This document shows positions 34,121 to 42,201 of a DNA stretch of 64,000 bases, piece by piece (position 1 is the stretch's first letter; the number at the start of each line of letters is the position of its first letter). The notes under the pieces are model-generated. The model was not told the DNA's origin. It worked only from the letters and a program-made list of their open reading frames with translations, and ran no database searches. Source of the stretch: Pseudomonas orientalis (GTDB lineage Bacteria > Pseudomonadota > Gammaproteobacteria > Pseudomonadales > Pseudomonadaceae); contig NZ_JYLM01000002.1 in NCBI RefSeq assembly GCF_001439815.1, forward strand, positions 62,001 to 126,000, read 5' to 3'. The translations under genes were made by a program, and so were the position numbers.

Positions 34121-34140
34121 GGCGGCTCGCAAGAGCCGCC
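34121..34140 (+). terminator. Hairpin GGCGGCTC-GCAA-GAGCCGCC between the DJ-1 and nemA-like genes
   Basis: Perfect 8-bp GC-rich stem with a GCAA tetraloop, followed by AGTGTTTTC. It looks like an intrinsic terminator or attenuator with a weak T run, sitting inside an apparent operon 36 bases before the reductase ATG. Confidence 0.6.
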
Positions 34141-34175
34141 AGTGTTTTCGCTCGTCCTGAATTTGGAATATTCCC

Positions 34176-35303
34176 ATGGCTCATGCCTTGAACACCCCGG
34201 TAAAACTGGGGCATCACACCTTGAACAACCGCGTCGTATTGCCGCCCTTGACGCGTCAGCGCAGCGCCCAACCCGGCGATATCGCCACCGACTTGATGGC
34301 CACGTACTACCGCCAACGCGCCAGCGCCGGTTTCATGGTCAGCGAGGGCACCCAGATCGAGCCCCGTGGCCAGGGTTACGCGTGGACGCCGGGGATCTAC
34401 ACGCCGGCGCAGATTGACGGCTGGCGCAAGGTCACCGAGGCGGTGCATGCCGAGGGCGGCGTGATCTTCGCCCAGTTGTGGCATGTGGGCCGCGTGTCCC
34501 ATAACGCCTTGCAACCCGACGGCGCCGCGCCGGTCGCGCCCTCGGCGATCCAGGCCCTGCAGGCCAAGGCCTTTATCGAAACCGCTCCGGGCGTCGGCGA
34601 GCTGAAACAACCGCCGGTGCCCCGCGCCCTCACGGTGCTGGAGATCGAGGAACTGGTCGGTCACTACGCACAGGCCGCGCGCAATGCACTGGACGCCGGC
34701 TTCGACGGTGTGGAGATCCATTCGGCCAACGGTTACCTGGTCAACCAGTTTATCTCGGCCCATTCCAACCAGCGCGATGATGAATACGGTGGCACGCTGG
34801 ACAATCGCCTGCGCTTTTTGCGCGAAATTGTCGAAGCGGTGTGCCGAGTAGTGGGCCCTGAGCGCGTAGGCGTGCGTTTTTCGCCGTTGTTCAGTGGCAC
34901 CGATCAGGAGCGTGTCTACATCGGCCTGGTGGAAGAAGACCCGCACCACACCTACATCGAAGCGATCAAGGTGCTGGAACAGTCGGGTATCGCTTATGTC
35001 TCCATCGCCGAAGCCGACTGGGACAATGCCCCCGACCTGCCCGACAGCTTCCGCCAGGCCGTGCGCAGCACCTTCAGCGGGCGCATCATCTATGCCGGCC
35101 GCTACACCGCCGAACGCGGCGCAAAACTGGTGGAAGCCGGGCTGGCGGACCTGATTGCCTTCGGTCGTCCGTTCATTGCCAACCCGGACCTGCCGCAGCG
35201 GATCTTCAATGGCTGGCCGTTGAATGCGTTGAAGGCTGAGGGGTTGTATGGCGGGACTGCCGCGGGGTATGTGGATTATCCGGAATATATTCAACCAGGC
35301 TGA
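34176..35303 (+). CDS. nemA: NemA-like N-ethylmaleimide reductase (old yellow enzyme)
   Basis: 375 residues, FMN-dependent alkene reductase. Substrate-binding pair His and Asn in GVEIHSANGYLVNQF, flavin region VLPPLTRQRSAQPGD, RVGVRFSPLFSGTDQE, and phosphate-binding LIAFGRPFIANPDLPQR. NemA reduces maleimides, quinones and nitro compounds, so it completes the electrophile-defence set with the NemR-like sensor and DJ-1 enzyme. It may be read from its own promoter after the hairpin at 34121. Confidence 0.93.
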   Translation: MAHALNTPVKLGHHTLNNRVVLPPLTRQRSAQPGDIATDLMATYYRQRASAGFMVSEGTQIEPRGQGYAWTPGIYTPAQIDGWRKVTEAVHAEGGVIFAQLWHVGRVSHNALQPDGAAPVAPSAIQALQAKAFIETAPGVGELKQPPVPRALTVLEIEELVGHYAQAARNALDAGFDGVEIHSANGYLVNQFISAHSNQRDDEYGGTLDNRLRFLREIVEAVCRVVGPERVGVRFSPLFSGTDQERVYIGLVEEDPHHTYIEAIKVLEQSGIAYVSIAEADWDNAPDLPDSFRQAVRSTFSGRIIYAGRYTAERGAKLVEAGLADLIAFGRPFIANPDLPQRIFNGWPLNALKAEGLYGGTAAGYVDYPEYIQPG

Positions 35304-35333
35304 GCTCGACAGCTACCCTGTGGCGAGGGAGCT

Positions 35334-35406
35334 AACGGGTATCTACCTGACGCTCCGAGATCCAAATGTGGGAGGGGCGGTGCGACGATTCGACTTGCTC
35401 CCCGTG
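35334..35406 (+). repeat. Leader segment plus variant REP
   Basis: The segment GGTATCTACCTGACGCTCC (35338-35356) matches the leaders of copies A and B. It is followed by a REP (35365-35406) in which CGGTGCGACGATTCGA is inserted between GGGAGGGG and CTTGCTCCCC. The complement of the same insertion is present at 24987-25006. A second degenerate leader (about 35425-35450) precedes copy C. Confidence 0.75.
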
Positions 35407-35450
35407 GCTACTCGTCAGCCTGTGACTATCTTGCTGATGCTCCACAATCC

Positions 35451-35800
35451 AAATGTGGGAGGGGGCTTGCCCCCGATGGCGGCCTCCGGGCCGACCAGGA
35501 TGTTGGATTGGACCGAGTACATATCCGTTTCTGCGGTCATGGCTGCTAATGGTTCCGCTTTTACAGCGGCTCACTTTTGAAAAGCGCAAAAGTAAGCAAA
35601 ACGCTCTTGCCCCACCACTCGGCACCTCGCTTAGGCTCGGTGTGCCCGAACGCAGGCTTGAATCCGTGGGCCGCCGCAATGGGCCATCCCTGGCCCAGTG
35701 CGGCTAACCCGGCGTCCTGCCGGGTTACCCACGGATTCAAGCCTGCGTTCGGCCAGCGTGGCTTAACGGGGCGCCTAAGATCAAAAGCAGATCAAAAGCC
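35451..35800 (+). repeat. Composite repeat copy C: REP and 240-bp structured palindrome
   Basis: REP at 35451-35480, linker with GGACCGAGTACATATCCGTTT, and structured block from 35551. The perfect 24-bp inverted repeat is 35647-35670 with 35728-35751, and the same two inner hairpins as in copy A are conserved. Nearly identical to copy A from 35551 to about 35785. It fills most of the 605-base gap between nemA and the quinone reductase gene; I see no real gene there. Confidence 0.88.
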
Positions 35801-35908
35801 AGAGCCAGAGCGACTCGCTTCGCATCGTGGTTACGGTTGGGCGCTACAGAGTTGTGTAGATACCTATGCTCCAGCGGGAGCAAGCTCACTCGCCCCAGGG
35901 GGGCTGGT

Positions 35909-36907
35909 TTATTCGACCCGCAGCACAATCTTGCCAATGTGGTCCCCACCTTCCATCCGTGCGTGAGCCTGGGCGGCGTCGGTGTATTCGTAGACCTTGT
36001 CGATGATCGGCAGGCACCGGCCCTGGCTCAACACCGGCCAAATGTGTTCACGCAGTTGCTCGGCGATGGCGGCTTTTTCTTCGCGGGTGCGGGCGCGCAA
36101 TAGGGACCCTGTGATCACCGCACGTTTGCCGAGGATGGTCAGCAGGTCCACATCATTGGCCTTGGCGCCACCGAGAAAGCCCAGAATCACCAGATGGCCG
36201 TCCATGCCCAGGGCCTTGAGGTTGTTGTTGAGGTACGAGGCACCCATGATGTCGAGGATCACATCAACGCCTTTGCCCGCCGTTTTCTCGGCAATGACCT
36301 GGGCAAAGTCCTCTTCGCGATAATTGATCGGCTGCGCCCCGAGCTTGGCAATCGCGGTGCATTTGTCGGCGCTGCCGGCGGTGGCGAATGCCTCGATACC
36401 GAACTCCTGGCAGAGCATCAGGGCGGTAGTGCCGATGCCACTGGTGCCGCCGTGGATCAGCGCGCGCTGGCCGTTGCAGGCACCGCCGAGACCGAACAGG
36501 TTGGCCCAGACGGTGAAGAAAGTCTCCGGCACGGCCGCCGCCTGAATCCAGTCCATGCCTTCGGGAATCGGCAACGCCTGGCTGGCCGGCACCGTGCAGA
36601 ATTGCGCGTAGCCGCCGCCGTTGGTCAGGGCGCAGACCTTGTCGCCGACGGTGTATTGATGCACGCCTTCACCCAGCGCCACCACTTCACCGGCCACTTC
36701 CAGGCCGGGAATCGGGCTCATGCCGGGTTTCATCGGGTATTTGCCGGCGCGTTGCAGGGCGTCGGGACGGTTGACCCCGGCGGCATGCACGCGAATCAGG
36801 ATCTCGCCCGGGCCGGCCACCGGCACGTCTGCGCGACGCGGCTGCAGTACGTCGGGGCCGCCGGGAGCGGTGATTTCGATCAGGGTCATTTCTTGGGGCA
36901 GGGTCAT
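35909..36907 (-). CDS. NAD(P)H-quinone oxidoreductase, PIG3/zeta-crystallin family
   Basis: 332-residue medium-chain reductase without zinc ligands. The GroES-like half holds HAAGVNRPDALQRAGKYP and PGLEVAGEVVALGEGV; the Rossmann half has ALIHGGTSGIGTTALMLCQ. This branch (TP53I3-like) reduces quinones with NADPH. It faces the electrophile-defence operon across a repeat region, which fits a common stress theme, but no shared operator was found. Confidence 0.9.
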   Translation of the reverse strand: MTLPQEMTLIEITAPGGPDVLQPRRADVPVAGPGEILIRVHAAGVNRPDALQRAGKYPMKPGMSPIPGLEVAGEVVALGEGVHQYTVGDKVCALTNGGGYAQFCTVPASQALPIPEGMDWIQAAAVPETFFTVWANLFGLGGACNGQRALIHGGTSGIGTTALMLCQEFGIEAFATAGSADKCTAIAKLGAQPINYREEDFAQVIAEKTAGKGVDVILDIMGASYLNNNLKALGMDGHLVILGFLGGAKANDVDLLTILGKRAVITGSLLRARTREEKAAIAEQLREHIWPVLSQGRCLPIIDKVYEYTDAAQAHARMEGGDHIGKIVLRVE

Positions 36908-37102
36908 GGACGGGTTCCTGTAACGATGAGCGTATGGGTTGGGACCGTGGCGAGCGGTCGACGGTTCAGCCAGATGATGCCCGCTTCCCGCAGCAGTGCA
37001 ACCACAATGGCGCCGGTTGCGAAGTCAGCACACCCCTGCAAGCCCATTGTCATGATCAGGACCACACTGGCGGTCGGTCATTTCGACGGACACAGGTGGC
37101 GT

Positions 37103-37489
37103 ATGAACGAAACAAGAAATCAGGATATCGGGCTGTTGTTTCTGCGAGTCAGCGGGGCGCTGTTTTTGCTGTGGGTGCATGGGTTGCCGAAACTGCTCAA
37201 CTACAGCGAACAGCTGAAGCTGATCGAAGACCCGTTTCACCTGGGTGCGTCTGTCACCTTGTGCCTGGCGATTTTCGCCGAAGTGCTGTGCCCGTTGTTG
37301 ATCGTCGCGGGCGTGCTGGTGCGCCTGGCGTGCCTGCCGATCCTGGCGGTGCTGGTGATCGCGCTGCTGGTGGTGCATCCGCAGTGGACGCTGTTCGAAG
37401 GGCAGTTTGGCTGGCTGTTGATGATCATCTTTACCAGCATCCTGATCGCCGGGCCGGGCCGACTGACACTGGGGCAGCGCTTTGCCTGA
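37103..37489 (+). CDS. DoxX-family membrane protein
   Basis: 128 residues with four hydrophobic segments: IGLLFLRVSGALFLLWVHGL, LGASVTLCLAIFAEVLCPLL, LACLPILAVLVIALLVVH and WLLMIIFTSILIAGPG. The pattern E-V-L-C-P-L in the second segment is typical of DoxX. The frame is open far upstream because it lies antisense to the quinone reductase; the ATG at 37103 has AGGTGG upstream. Function in this family is mostly unknown, with some members tied to thiol or redox stress. Confidence 0.8.
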   Translation: MNETRNQDIGLLFLRVSGALFLLWVHGLPKLLNYSEQLKLIEDPFHLGASVTLCLAIFAEVLCPLLIVAGVLVRLACLPILAVLVIALLVVHPQWTLFEGQFGWLLMIIFTSILIAGPGRLTLGQRFA

Positions 37490-37504
37490 TAGTCAAGGTG
37501 ATTC

Positions 37505-37597
37505 AAATGTGGGAGGGGGCTTGCTCCCGATGAGGGTGTGTCAGTCACTGAATGTATCGACTGATACACCGCCATCGGGAGCAAGCCCCCTCCCACA
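37505..37597. repeat. REPIN (GCTTGCTCCCGAT variant) between convergent genes
   Basis: An inverted REP pair with TTGCTCCCGAT in both arms instead of TTGCCCCCGAT, so the change is compensated across the stem. It lies between the DoxX stop (37489) and esterase stop (37606). Confidence 0.88.
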
Positions 37598-37605
37598 GGG
37601 GATTT

Positions 37606-38424
37606 TCAGCGGTTGAGGAAGGCCAGCAGGTCTTCATTGAGCTGTTGAGTGTGGGTGGCGGCGAATCCGTGGGGTGCGTCCTTGTACACCTTCAGTTGCG
37701 CGCCCTCGATCATCTGGGCCGCGACTTTGCCGGTGGTTTCGAACGGCACGATCTGGTCACCGTCACCGTGGATGACCAGGGTCGGTACATCGATGCTGGC
37801 CATGTCCGGGCGGAAGTCGGTCTGCGAGAACGCGGTCACGCAATCCACGGTGGATTTGAGCGAGGCCTGCAGGGCGATCTGCAGGGTTTGGGTGAGCACG
37901 CCTTCCGAGACCTTCTGGCCCTTGTTGAGCCCGAAGAACGGCGTGTTGAAATCGCTGATGAACTGCGCACGGTCCTTCAGCAGGCCGGCCTTGATGCCAT
38001 CGAATACGTCGTTGGGCACGCCCTGGGGGTAATCGTCCTTCTGGCCGAAGATCGGCGTCACGGCGCCGAGCAGCACCAGGCCGGCAACCCGTGCGCTGCC
38101 ATGGCGCGCGATGTAGCGGGCCACATCACCGCCGCCCATGGAGAAGCCCACCAGCGTTACGTCCTTGAGGTCCAGGTGTTCGATCAACTGGGCGATATCG
38201 TCAGCGAAGGTATCGTAGTCGTTGCCGGTCCACGGCTGGTCCGAACGGCCAAAGCCTCGGCGGTCGAACGCGAGGGTGCGAAAGCCACGGCTGCTCAGGT
38301 ATTCCATCTGGTATTCCCACATGTCGGCATCCAGCGGCCAGCCGTGGCTGAACAGCACGGGCTTGCCGCTGCCCCAGTCCTTGAAATAGATCCGGGTACC
38401 GTCTTTGGCAACGAATGTGCTCAT
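37606..38424 (-). CDS. Alpha/beta hydrolase, P. fluorescens aryl esterase (non-heme perhydrolase) type
   Basis: 272 residues, the same length as the well-studied P. fluorescens aryl esterase PFE, and as recalled nearly identical over long stretches (STFVAKDGTRIYFKDWGSG, SHGWPLDADMWEYQMEYLSS, FDRRGFGRSDQPWTGNDYDT). Nucleophile Ser95 in GFSMGGG, Asp in HGDGDQIVP and His in APHGFA form the triad. The family hydrolyses aryl esters and can make peracids. The start at 38424 (MSTF) matches PFE; 16 extra codons upstream are not expected. Cytoplasmic, single-gene unit. Confidence 0.93.
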   Translation of the reverse strand: MSTFVAKDGTRIYFKDWGSGKPVLFSHGWPLDADMWEYQMEYLSSRGFRTLAFDRRGFGRSDQPWTGNDYDTFADDIAQLIEHLDLKDVTLVGFSMGGGDVARYIARHGSARVAGLVLLGAVTPIFGQKDDYPQGVPNDVFDGIKAGLLKDRAQFISDFNTPFFGLNKGQKVSEGVLTQTLQIALQASLKSTVDCVTAFSQTDFRPDMASIDVPTLVIHGDGDQIVPFETTGKVAAQMIEGAQLKVYKDAPHGFAATHTQQLNEDLLAFLNR

Positions 38425-38520
38425 GTGAAGCTCCTTTGTCTGCATGAAAAGAGTGGGTGAAAACCGCGTCACTATTGCGCCAAAGCCGACGCGCGGCTTG
38501 TATCGGTGTGCTTGCCGGCG

Positions 38521-39912
38521 TTACCAGCTGAACTTGAGTTCCATGCCCAGGTAGTTGCTGTCGTGTCCGCCGGCATCGCGCAGGCTCTGGCCGACCGCGT
38601 AATGCACGGCTTCGACCGCGCCGGTCAGGTTCGACGTGAAGGCATAGTCGGTTCTCAGCTGACCGTAGGCGCCGGTCCACCGTTCACCCTGGCCTGCGGT
38701 GCCGGCGACCGGCACGCTGGGCTGGGTGTAGACGGCATCCGCGGTGGTTTGCCGCCACAACAGGCCGACGGCGGTTTGCACACTGAGCCTGGCGATGGGC
38801 TTGACGGTGATCGACGGCTTGACGTGGATCAGGTTGCTGTAGCCGGTATAGCCCGCCAGGGAAAAATAGTAGCCGTTGGGGAACAGCGGGTTGAAGGTGC
38901 CGACCGTACCGTCACCGCTTTTGCGGTCGCCGGAGGCGATGTCCAGTTGCAGGCCCAGGCGCGGTTTCCACGCCAGGCTGTCAAAGGTGTAGCCGGTGCG
39001 GCTGCCGCCGGCCCAGGCGCGGATGTCCTTGCTGCCCACCGAGCCGCCTTGCAGCATGGCTTCGATGTCCCAGTCGAACCCCTGTGCCGCGCCCCCCAGG
39101 CGCGCATCGAACAGCTGGCGCGTCTCGTCGCCATCAGCGTCCAGGTAGTGCGCCGCGCTGCGCTCGTACACGCCGTAGTAGGCCGACAGCTCGTTGGTGC
39201 CGCCCACCAGGCGCTCAACCCGCAGCAGGTGAAAGCGCGCATCGCTGTTGGATTTGTCGTCGAAATGCCGGCCATCCTGGTACTGCACCGGTTGGCTGGC
39301 GATCCCGATAAAGCGCCAGTTCGGCGTTTCCCAGTCGGCCCACACCGCATCGAACGACTGCCGCACATTCGGGCCGTCCCGTGACGAAATGAAGCGCTGC
39401 AAGTCAAAGGCGAAATCCTGGCGGCCGATCCGACTCTTGAACGTGCCGCTGCTGAAGGTGTTCACGTACTCGGCAAACGCCAGGCGCAGATCCACGCGGT
39501 TCTGATCGGCGCCGCCGATCGTGGTCTTGTCATAGGCGCGCACGTCTTCAAGCTGGGTGAACACGCGCCAGTGTTCGTTCAAATGCAGATCGGCATGCAC
39601 CTGAAAGCGCTGGATCAAATAGCGGTCACGGGCCACGTTTTTCACACCGAAACCGCTGGCGTCATTCATCTCGAAGCGCTCGCGCAAGGTCGCGCCCAGG
39701 GACAGGTAGGTGAACGGGTCGGTGCCGGACAGCGCGATGTACTTGAGGTTGTCCAGCGGCTGCGTACGCAGCTCCGGATCCTTGAGCACCGACCAGTCTT
39801 CCTGCCAGCGATTGGCCTTGATCGCCGGTCGGCTCGGTTGATCCTCGGCATGGACGCTGCCGACCAGCAGCGGCCACAGCACGGCCAGGCTCCAGCCTGT
39901 GTGACGAATCAT
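38521..39912 (-). CDS. Alginate-export-domain outer-membrane beta-barrel protein
   Basis: 463 residues with a signal peptide (LAVLWPLLVGSVHA) and alternating beta strands ending in LGMELKFSW. The motifs YLSLGATLRERFEMND, RYLIQRFQVHADLHLNEHWRVFTQLED, IGRQDFAFDLQRFISSRDGPNVRQSFD belong to the AlgE-like Alginate_exp family. These barrels let anionic or small organic substrates cross the outer membrane and are not limited to alginate. The start overlaps the stop of the exported VOC gene by four bases, so the two are made together. Confidence 0.85.
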   Translation of the reverse strand: MIRHTGWSLAVLWPLLVGSVHAEDQPSRPAIKANRWQEDWSVLKDPELRTQPLDNLKYIALSGTDPFTYLSLGATLRERFEMNDASGFGVKNVARDRYLIQRFQVHADLHLNEHWRVFTQLEDVRAYDKTTIGGADQNRVDLRLAFAEYVNTFSSGTFKSRIGRQDFAFDLQRFISSRDGPNVRQSFDAVWADWETPNWRFIGIASQPVQYQDGRHFDDKSNSDARFHLLRVERLVGGTNELSAYYGVYERSAAHYLDADGDETRQLFDARLGGAAQGFDWDIEAMLQGGSVGSKDIRAWAGGSRTGYTFDSLAWKPRLGLQLDIASGDRKSGDGTVGTFNPLFPNGYYFSLAGYTGYSNLIHVKPSITVKPIARLSVQTAVGLLWRQTTADAVYTQPSVPVAGTAGQGERWTGAYGQLRTDYAFTSNLTGAVEAVHYAVGQSLRDAGGHDSNYLGMELKFSW

Positions 39913-40805
39913 TTTGCCGCGGTAAGTTGGTGAATTTCCGCGACATAACCGCCGGGGAATTCAACCAGTGCGCTGCGCCGACCCTTGCTGTCGAACGCGG
40001 GCACCAGCACCTTGGCCCCGGAACCGGTAGCCTTGCCCAGGGTCGCGGTCAGGTCGCTGACCTGGTAACCGGTGGTGTCGTGGCCGAACGGGTAGGGCAG
40101 TTGGCCATTGGTGACCAGCACGGCCATGCGCCCGAAAGGCGATTCGATCTCCACGCGCCGGTAAGTGCCGCCCGCCTGGCCGACATCCACGGCGGGCGCG
40201 TGCGTGTCGTCGCTCACCACCTTGCCATGGGAGAAGCCGAGGAACGCCTTGATAAAGCGCTCGGCGCTGTCGTTGGAGACATACACGCGGTTTTCCGGAA
40301 CGGTCTCGAACGCCGCGTAATCCGGAGTCTTGGTGTGCCAGTAAAGCTGCATGTTGACGCCGCCCGGCCATTGCACCACGGCGTCGCGGCCGATGGGGTC
40401 GGGAAAGTCGCTGACGATCACATCGGCGCCGTTGTCCCGCGCCGCCTTGAGCGCCACGTCCATGTCCTTGACCAGATAGCCGTTGCGCTCCTGGCCGAAC
40501 GGGTGCGGCACGGGCGTGGTAAAGCCGAACAACGACACCGTGCCCGCCGGGGTCTGCAGCAATTGCGAGGTGGTACTGCTCGGCACCGGCAGCACATTCA
40601 CCACCACCTGTGGCGTGCTTTTGCCGCCGAACGTGGCGAGGAAGCTCTGGGCGAAACGCTCCACATCGGCCGGCGCCACATACACGTGGCTGGTGTCATA
40701 TTGCGGCGCCACGGCGACGCTTGGGGTGGCGGCCAGCGCGCTGTTGATCATTGCGCTTGCCAACAGTGTCAGTGCCACGGATACCTTGATTGCCTTGTTA
40801 CGCAT
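39909..40805 (-). CDS. Exported duplicated VOC (glyoxalase-fold) protein
   Basis: 298 residues with a signal peptide (VALTLLASAMINSALAA). The mature part is a tandem repeat of about 125 residues: HVYVAPADVERFAQSFLATFGGK ... PHPFGQERNGYLVKDMDVALKAA ... VVQWPGGVNMQLYW and RVYVSNDSAERFIKAFLGFSHGK ... PYPFGHDTTGYQVSDLTATLGKA ... LVEFPGGYVAEIHQ, the two-module VOC fold. VOC proteins are usually cytoplasmic metal enzymes; an exported one is uncommon. The start at 40805 has GGAG seven bases upstream. It is translationally coupled to the outer-membrane barrel gene. Activity unknown. Confidence 0.82.
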   Translation of the reverse strand: MRNKAIKVSVALTLLASAMINSALAATPSVAVAPQYDTSHVYVAPADVERFAQSFLATFGGKSTPQVVVNVLPVPSSTTSQLLQTPAGTVSLFGFTTPVPHPFGQERNGYLVKDMDVALKAARDNGADVIVSDFPDPIGRDAVVQWPGGVNMQLYWHTKTPDYAAFETVPENRVYVSNDSAERFIKAFLGFSHGKVVSDDTHAPAVDVGQAGGTYRRVEIESPFGRMAVLVTNGQLPYPFGHDTTGYQVSDLTATLGKATGSGAKVLVPAFDSKGRRSALVEFPGGYVAEIHQLTAAK

Positions 40806-40952
40806 GCCCATTCTCCAGCGCTTGTGCGGGTTCGAAAGCCGTGAGGTTAGGGCGCGCAGCGCAGCGCGAATTGTATGGACGTGCTCGGTTGAACGTTTCA
40901 GCGGCCCGGCGTGTCCACCGAACTCTTCCGTCAGATCACGCAGGTGAACGAA

Positions 40953-42029
40953 ATGGCCAGGACTTACAGCTACGCCGCCCGGGACTCCAAGGATTCGCTC
41001 AAGCCCTTTACCTTCGAGCGCCGCGCCCCCGGGGCGGATGACGTACAAATCGAGATTCTGTATTGCGGAGTGTGCCATTCCGACCTGCACACCGCCCGCA
41101 ACGAGTGGAACAACACCCTTTATCCTTCGGTACCCGGCCATGAAATCGTCGGCCGCGTGACGGAGGTCGGCGCCAATGTAACGAAGTTCAGGGTGGGTGA
41201 CCTGGCCGGTGTCGGCTGCATGGTCGACAGCTGCCAGCACTGCGCCTCCTGTGCCGAAGGCGAGGAGCAGTATTGCGAGAATGGCTTCACCGGCACCTAT
41301 AACGGGCCGCTGTTCGGTGGCGAAAATACTTACGGCGGCTATTCGGACAACATCGTGGTCAAGCAGCAGTTCGTGCTGCGCATCTCCCACGACGACACCC
41401 ACCTGGCGGCGGTGGCGCCGTTGCTGTGCGCCGGGATTACCACCTACTCGCCGCTGCACCACTGGAAGGTTGGCCCGGGCAAGAAAGTCGGGGTGGTGGG
41501 CCTCGGCGGGCTTGGGCATATGGCGGTGAAGATTGCCCACGCCATGGGCGCCCATGTGACGCTGTTCACCACTTCACCGAACAAGCGCGAAGACGGCCTG
41601 CGCCTGGGGGCCGATCAGGTGGTGGTGTCGAAGAACGCGGATGAAATGGCCAAGGTTGCCAACAGCCTGGACTTCATTCTCAACACCGTCGCTGCGCCGC
41701 ATAACCTGGATGCGTTTATCAGCCTGCTCAAGCGCGACGGCACCATGACCCTGGTCGGTGCGCCTGACAGCCCGCATCCTTCGCCTGCGGTGTTCAACCT
41801 GATCTTCAAGCGTCGCAGCCTGGCGGGCTCGTTGATCGGGGGGATTCAGGAAACCCAGGAGATGCTCGACTTCTGTGCCAGGCACGGGATTGTTTCGGAG
41901 ATTGAGATGATTGATATCCAGGGTATCAATGAGGCGTATGAGCGGATGCTCAAGGGCGATGTGAAGTATCGGTTTGTGATTGATATGGAGAGTTTGAAGC
42001 AGGAGAGGCGTGCGGCCAGTGTGGCTTGA
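40953..42029 (+). CDS. Zinc-dependent NAD(P) alcohol dehydrogenase, YahK/cinnamyl type
   Basis: 358 residues. Catalytic zinc ligands Cys41 (GVCHSD) and His63-Glu64 (PGHE); structural zinc cysteines 94, 97, 100 and 108 (DSCQHCASC...YC); cofactor motif VGLGGLGHMAVKIA. This group reduces broad-range aldehydes with NADPH. The ATG at 40953 with AGGTGA upstream is preferred to the GTG at 40911. Divergent from the exported VOC-barrel operon with a 147-base gap. Confidence 0.92.
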   Translation: MARTYSYAARDSKDSLKPFTFERRAPGADDVQIEILYCGVCHSDLHTARNEWNNTLYPSVPGHEIVGRVTEVGANVTKFRVGDLAGVGCMVDSCQHCASCAEGEEQYCENGFTGTYNGPLFGGENTYGGYSDNIVVKQQFVLRISHDDTHLAAVAPLLCAGITTYSPLHHWKVGPGKKVGVVGLGGLGHMAVKIAHAMGAHVTLFTTSPNKREDGLRLGADQVVVSKNADEMAKVANSLDFILNTVAAPHNLDAFISLLKRDGTMTLVGAPDSPHPSPAVFNLIFKRRSLAGSLIGGIQETQEMLDFCARHGIVSEIEMIDIQGINEAYERMLKGDVKYRFVIDMESLKQERRAASVA

Positions 42030-42080
42030 CCGTGCGCTTTGTGTCGATCCCGGTCCAAACGTTGGAGGGGGCTTGCCCTC

Positions 42081-42180
42081 TGTAGGAGCGAGCTTGCTCG
42101 CGAAGAACGTCAACGATAACGCGTGCTTTCTGAATGAACGCGGTGCCTGTGAGTTTTTCGCGAGCAAGCTCGCTCCTACA
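42081..42180. repeat. REPIN (TGTAGGAGCGAGC type), apparently inserted in another REP
   Basis: 100-bp copy of the same class as 10394-10493, including the inner CGTCAACGATAACGCG. It is bordered on the left by GGAGGGGGCTTGCCCTC and on the right by AGGGCTGGCCCCCTC, which look like the two halves of a TGTGGGAGGGGGC-type element. Confidence 0.85.
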
Positions 42181-42201
42181 CTGGGATTAGGGCTGGCCCC
42201 C

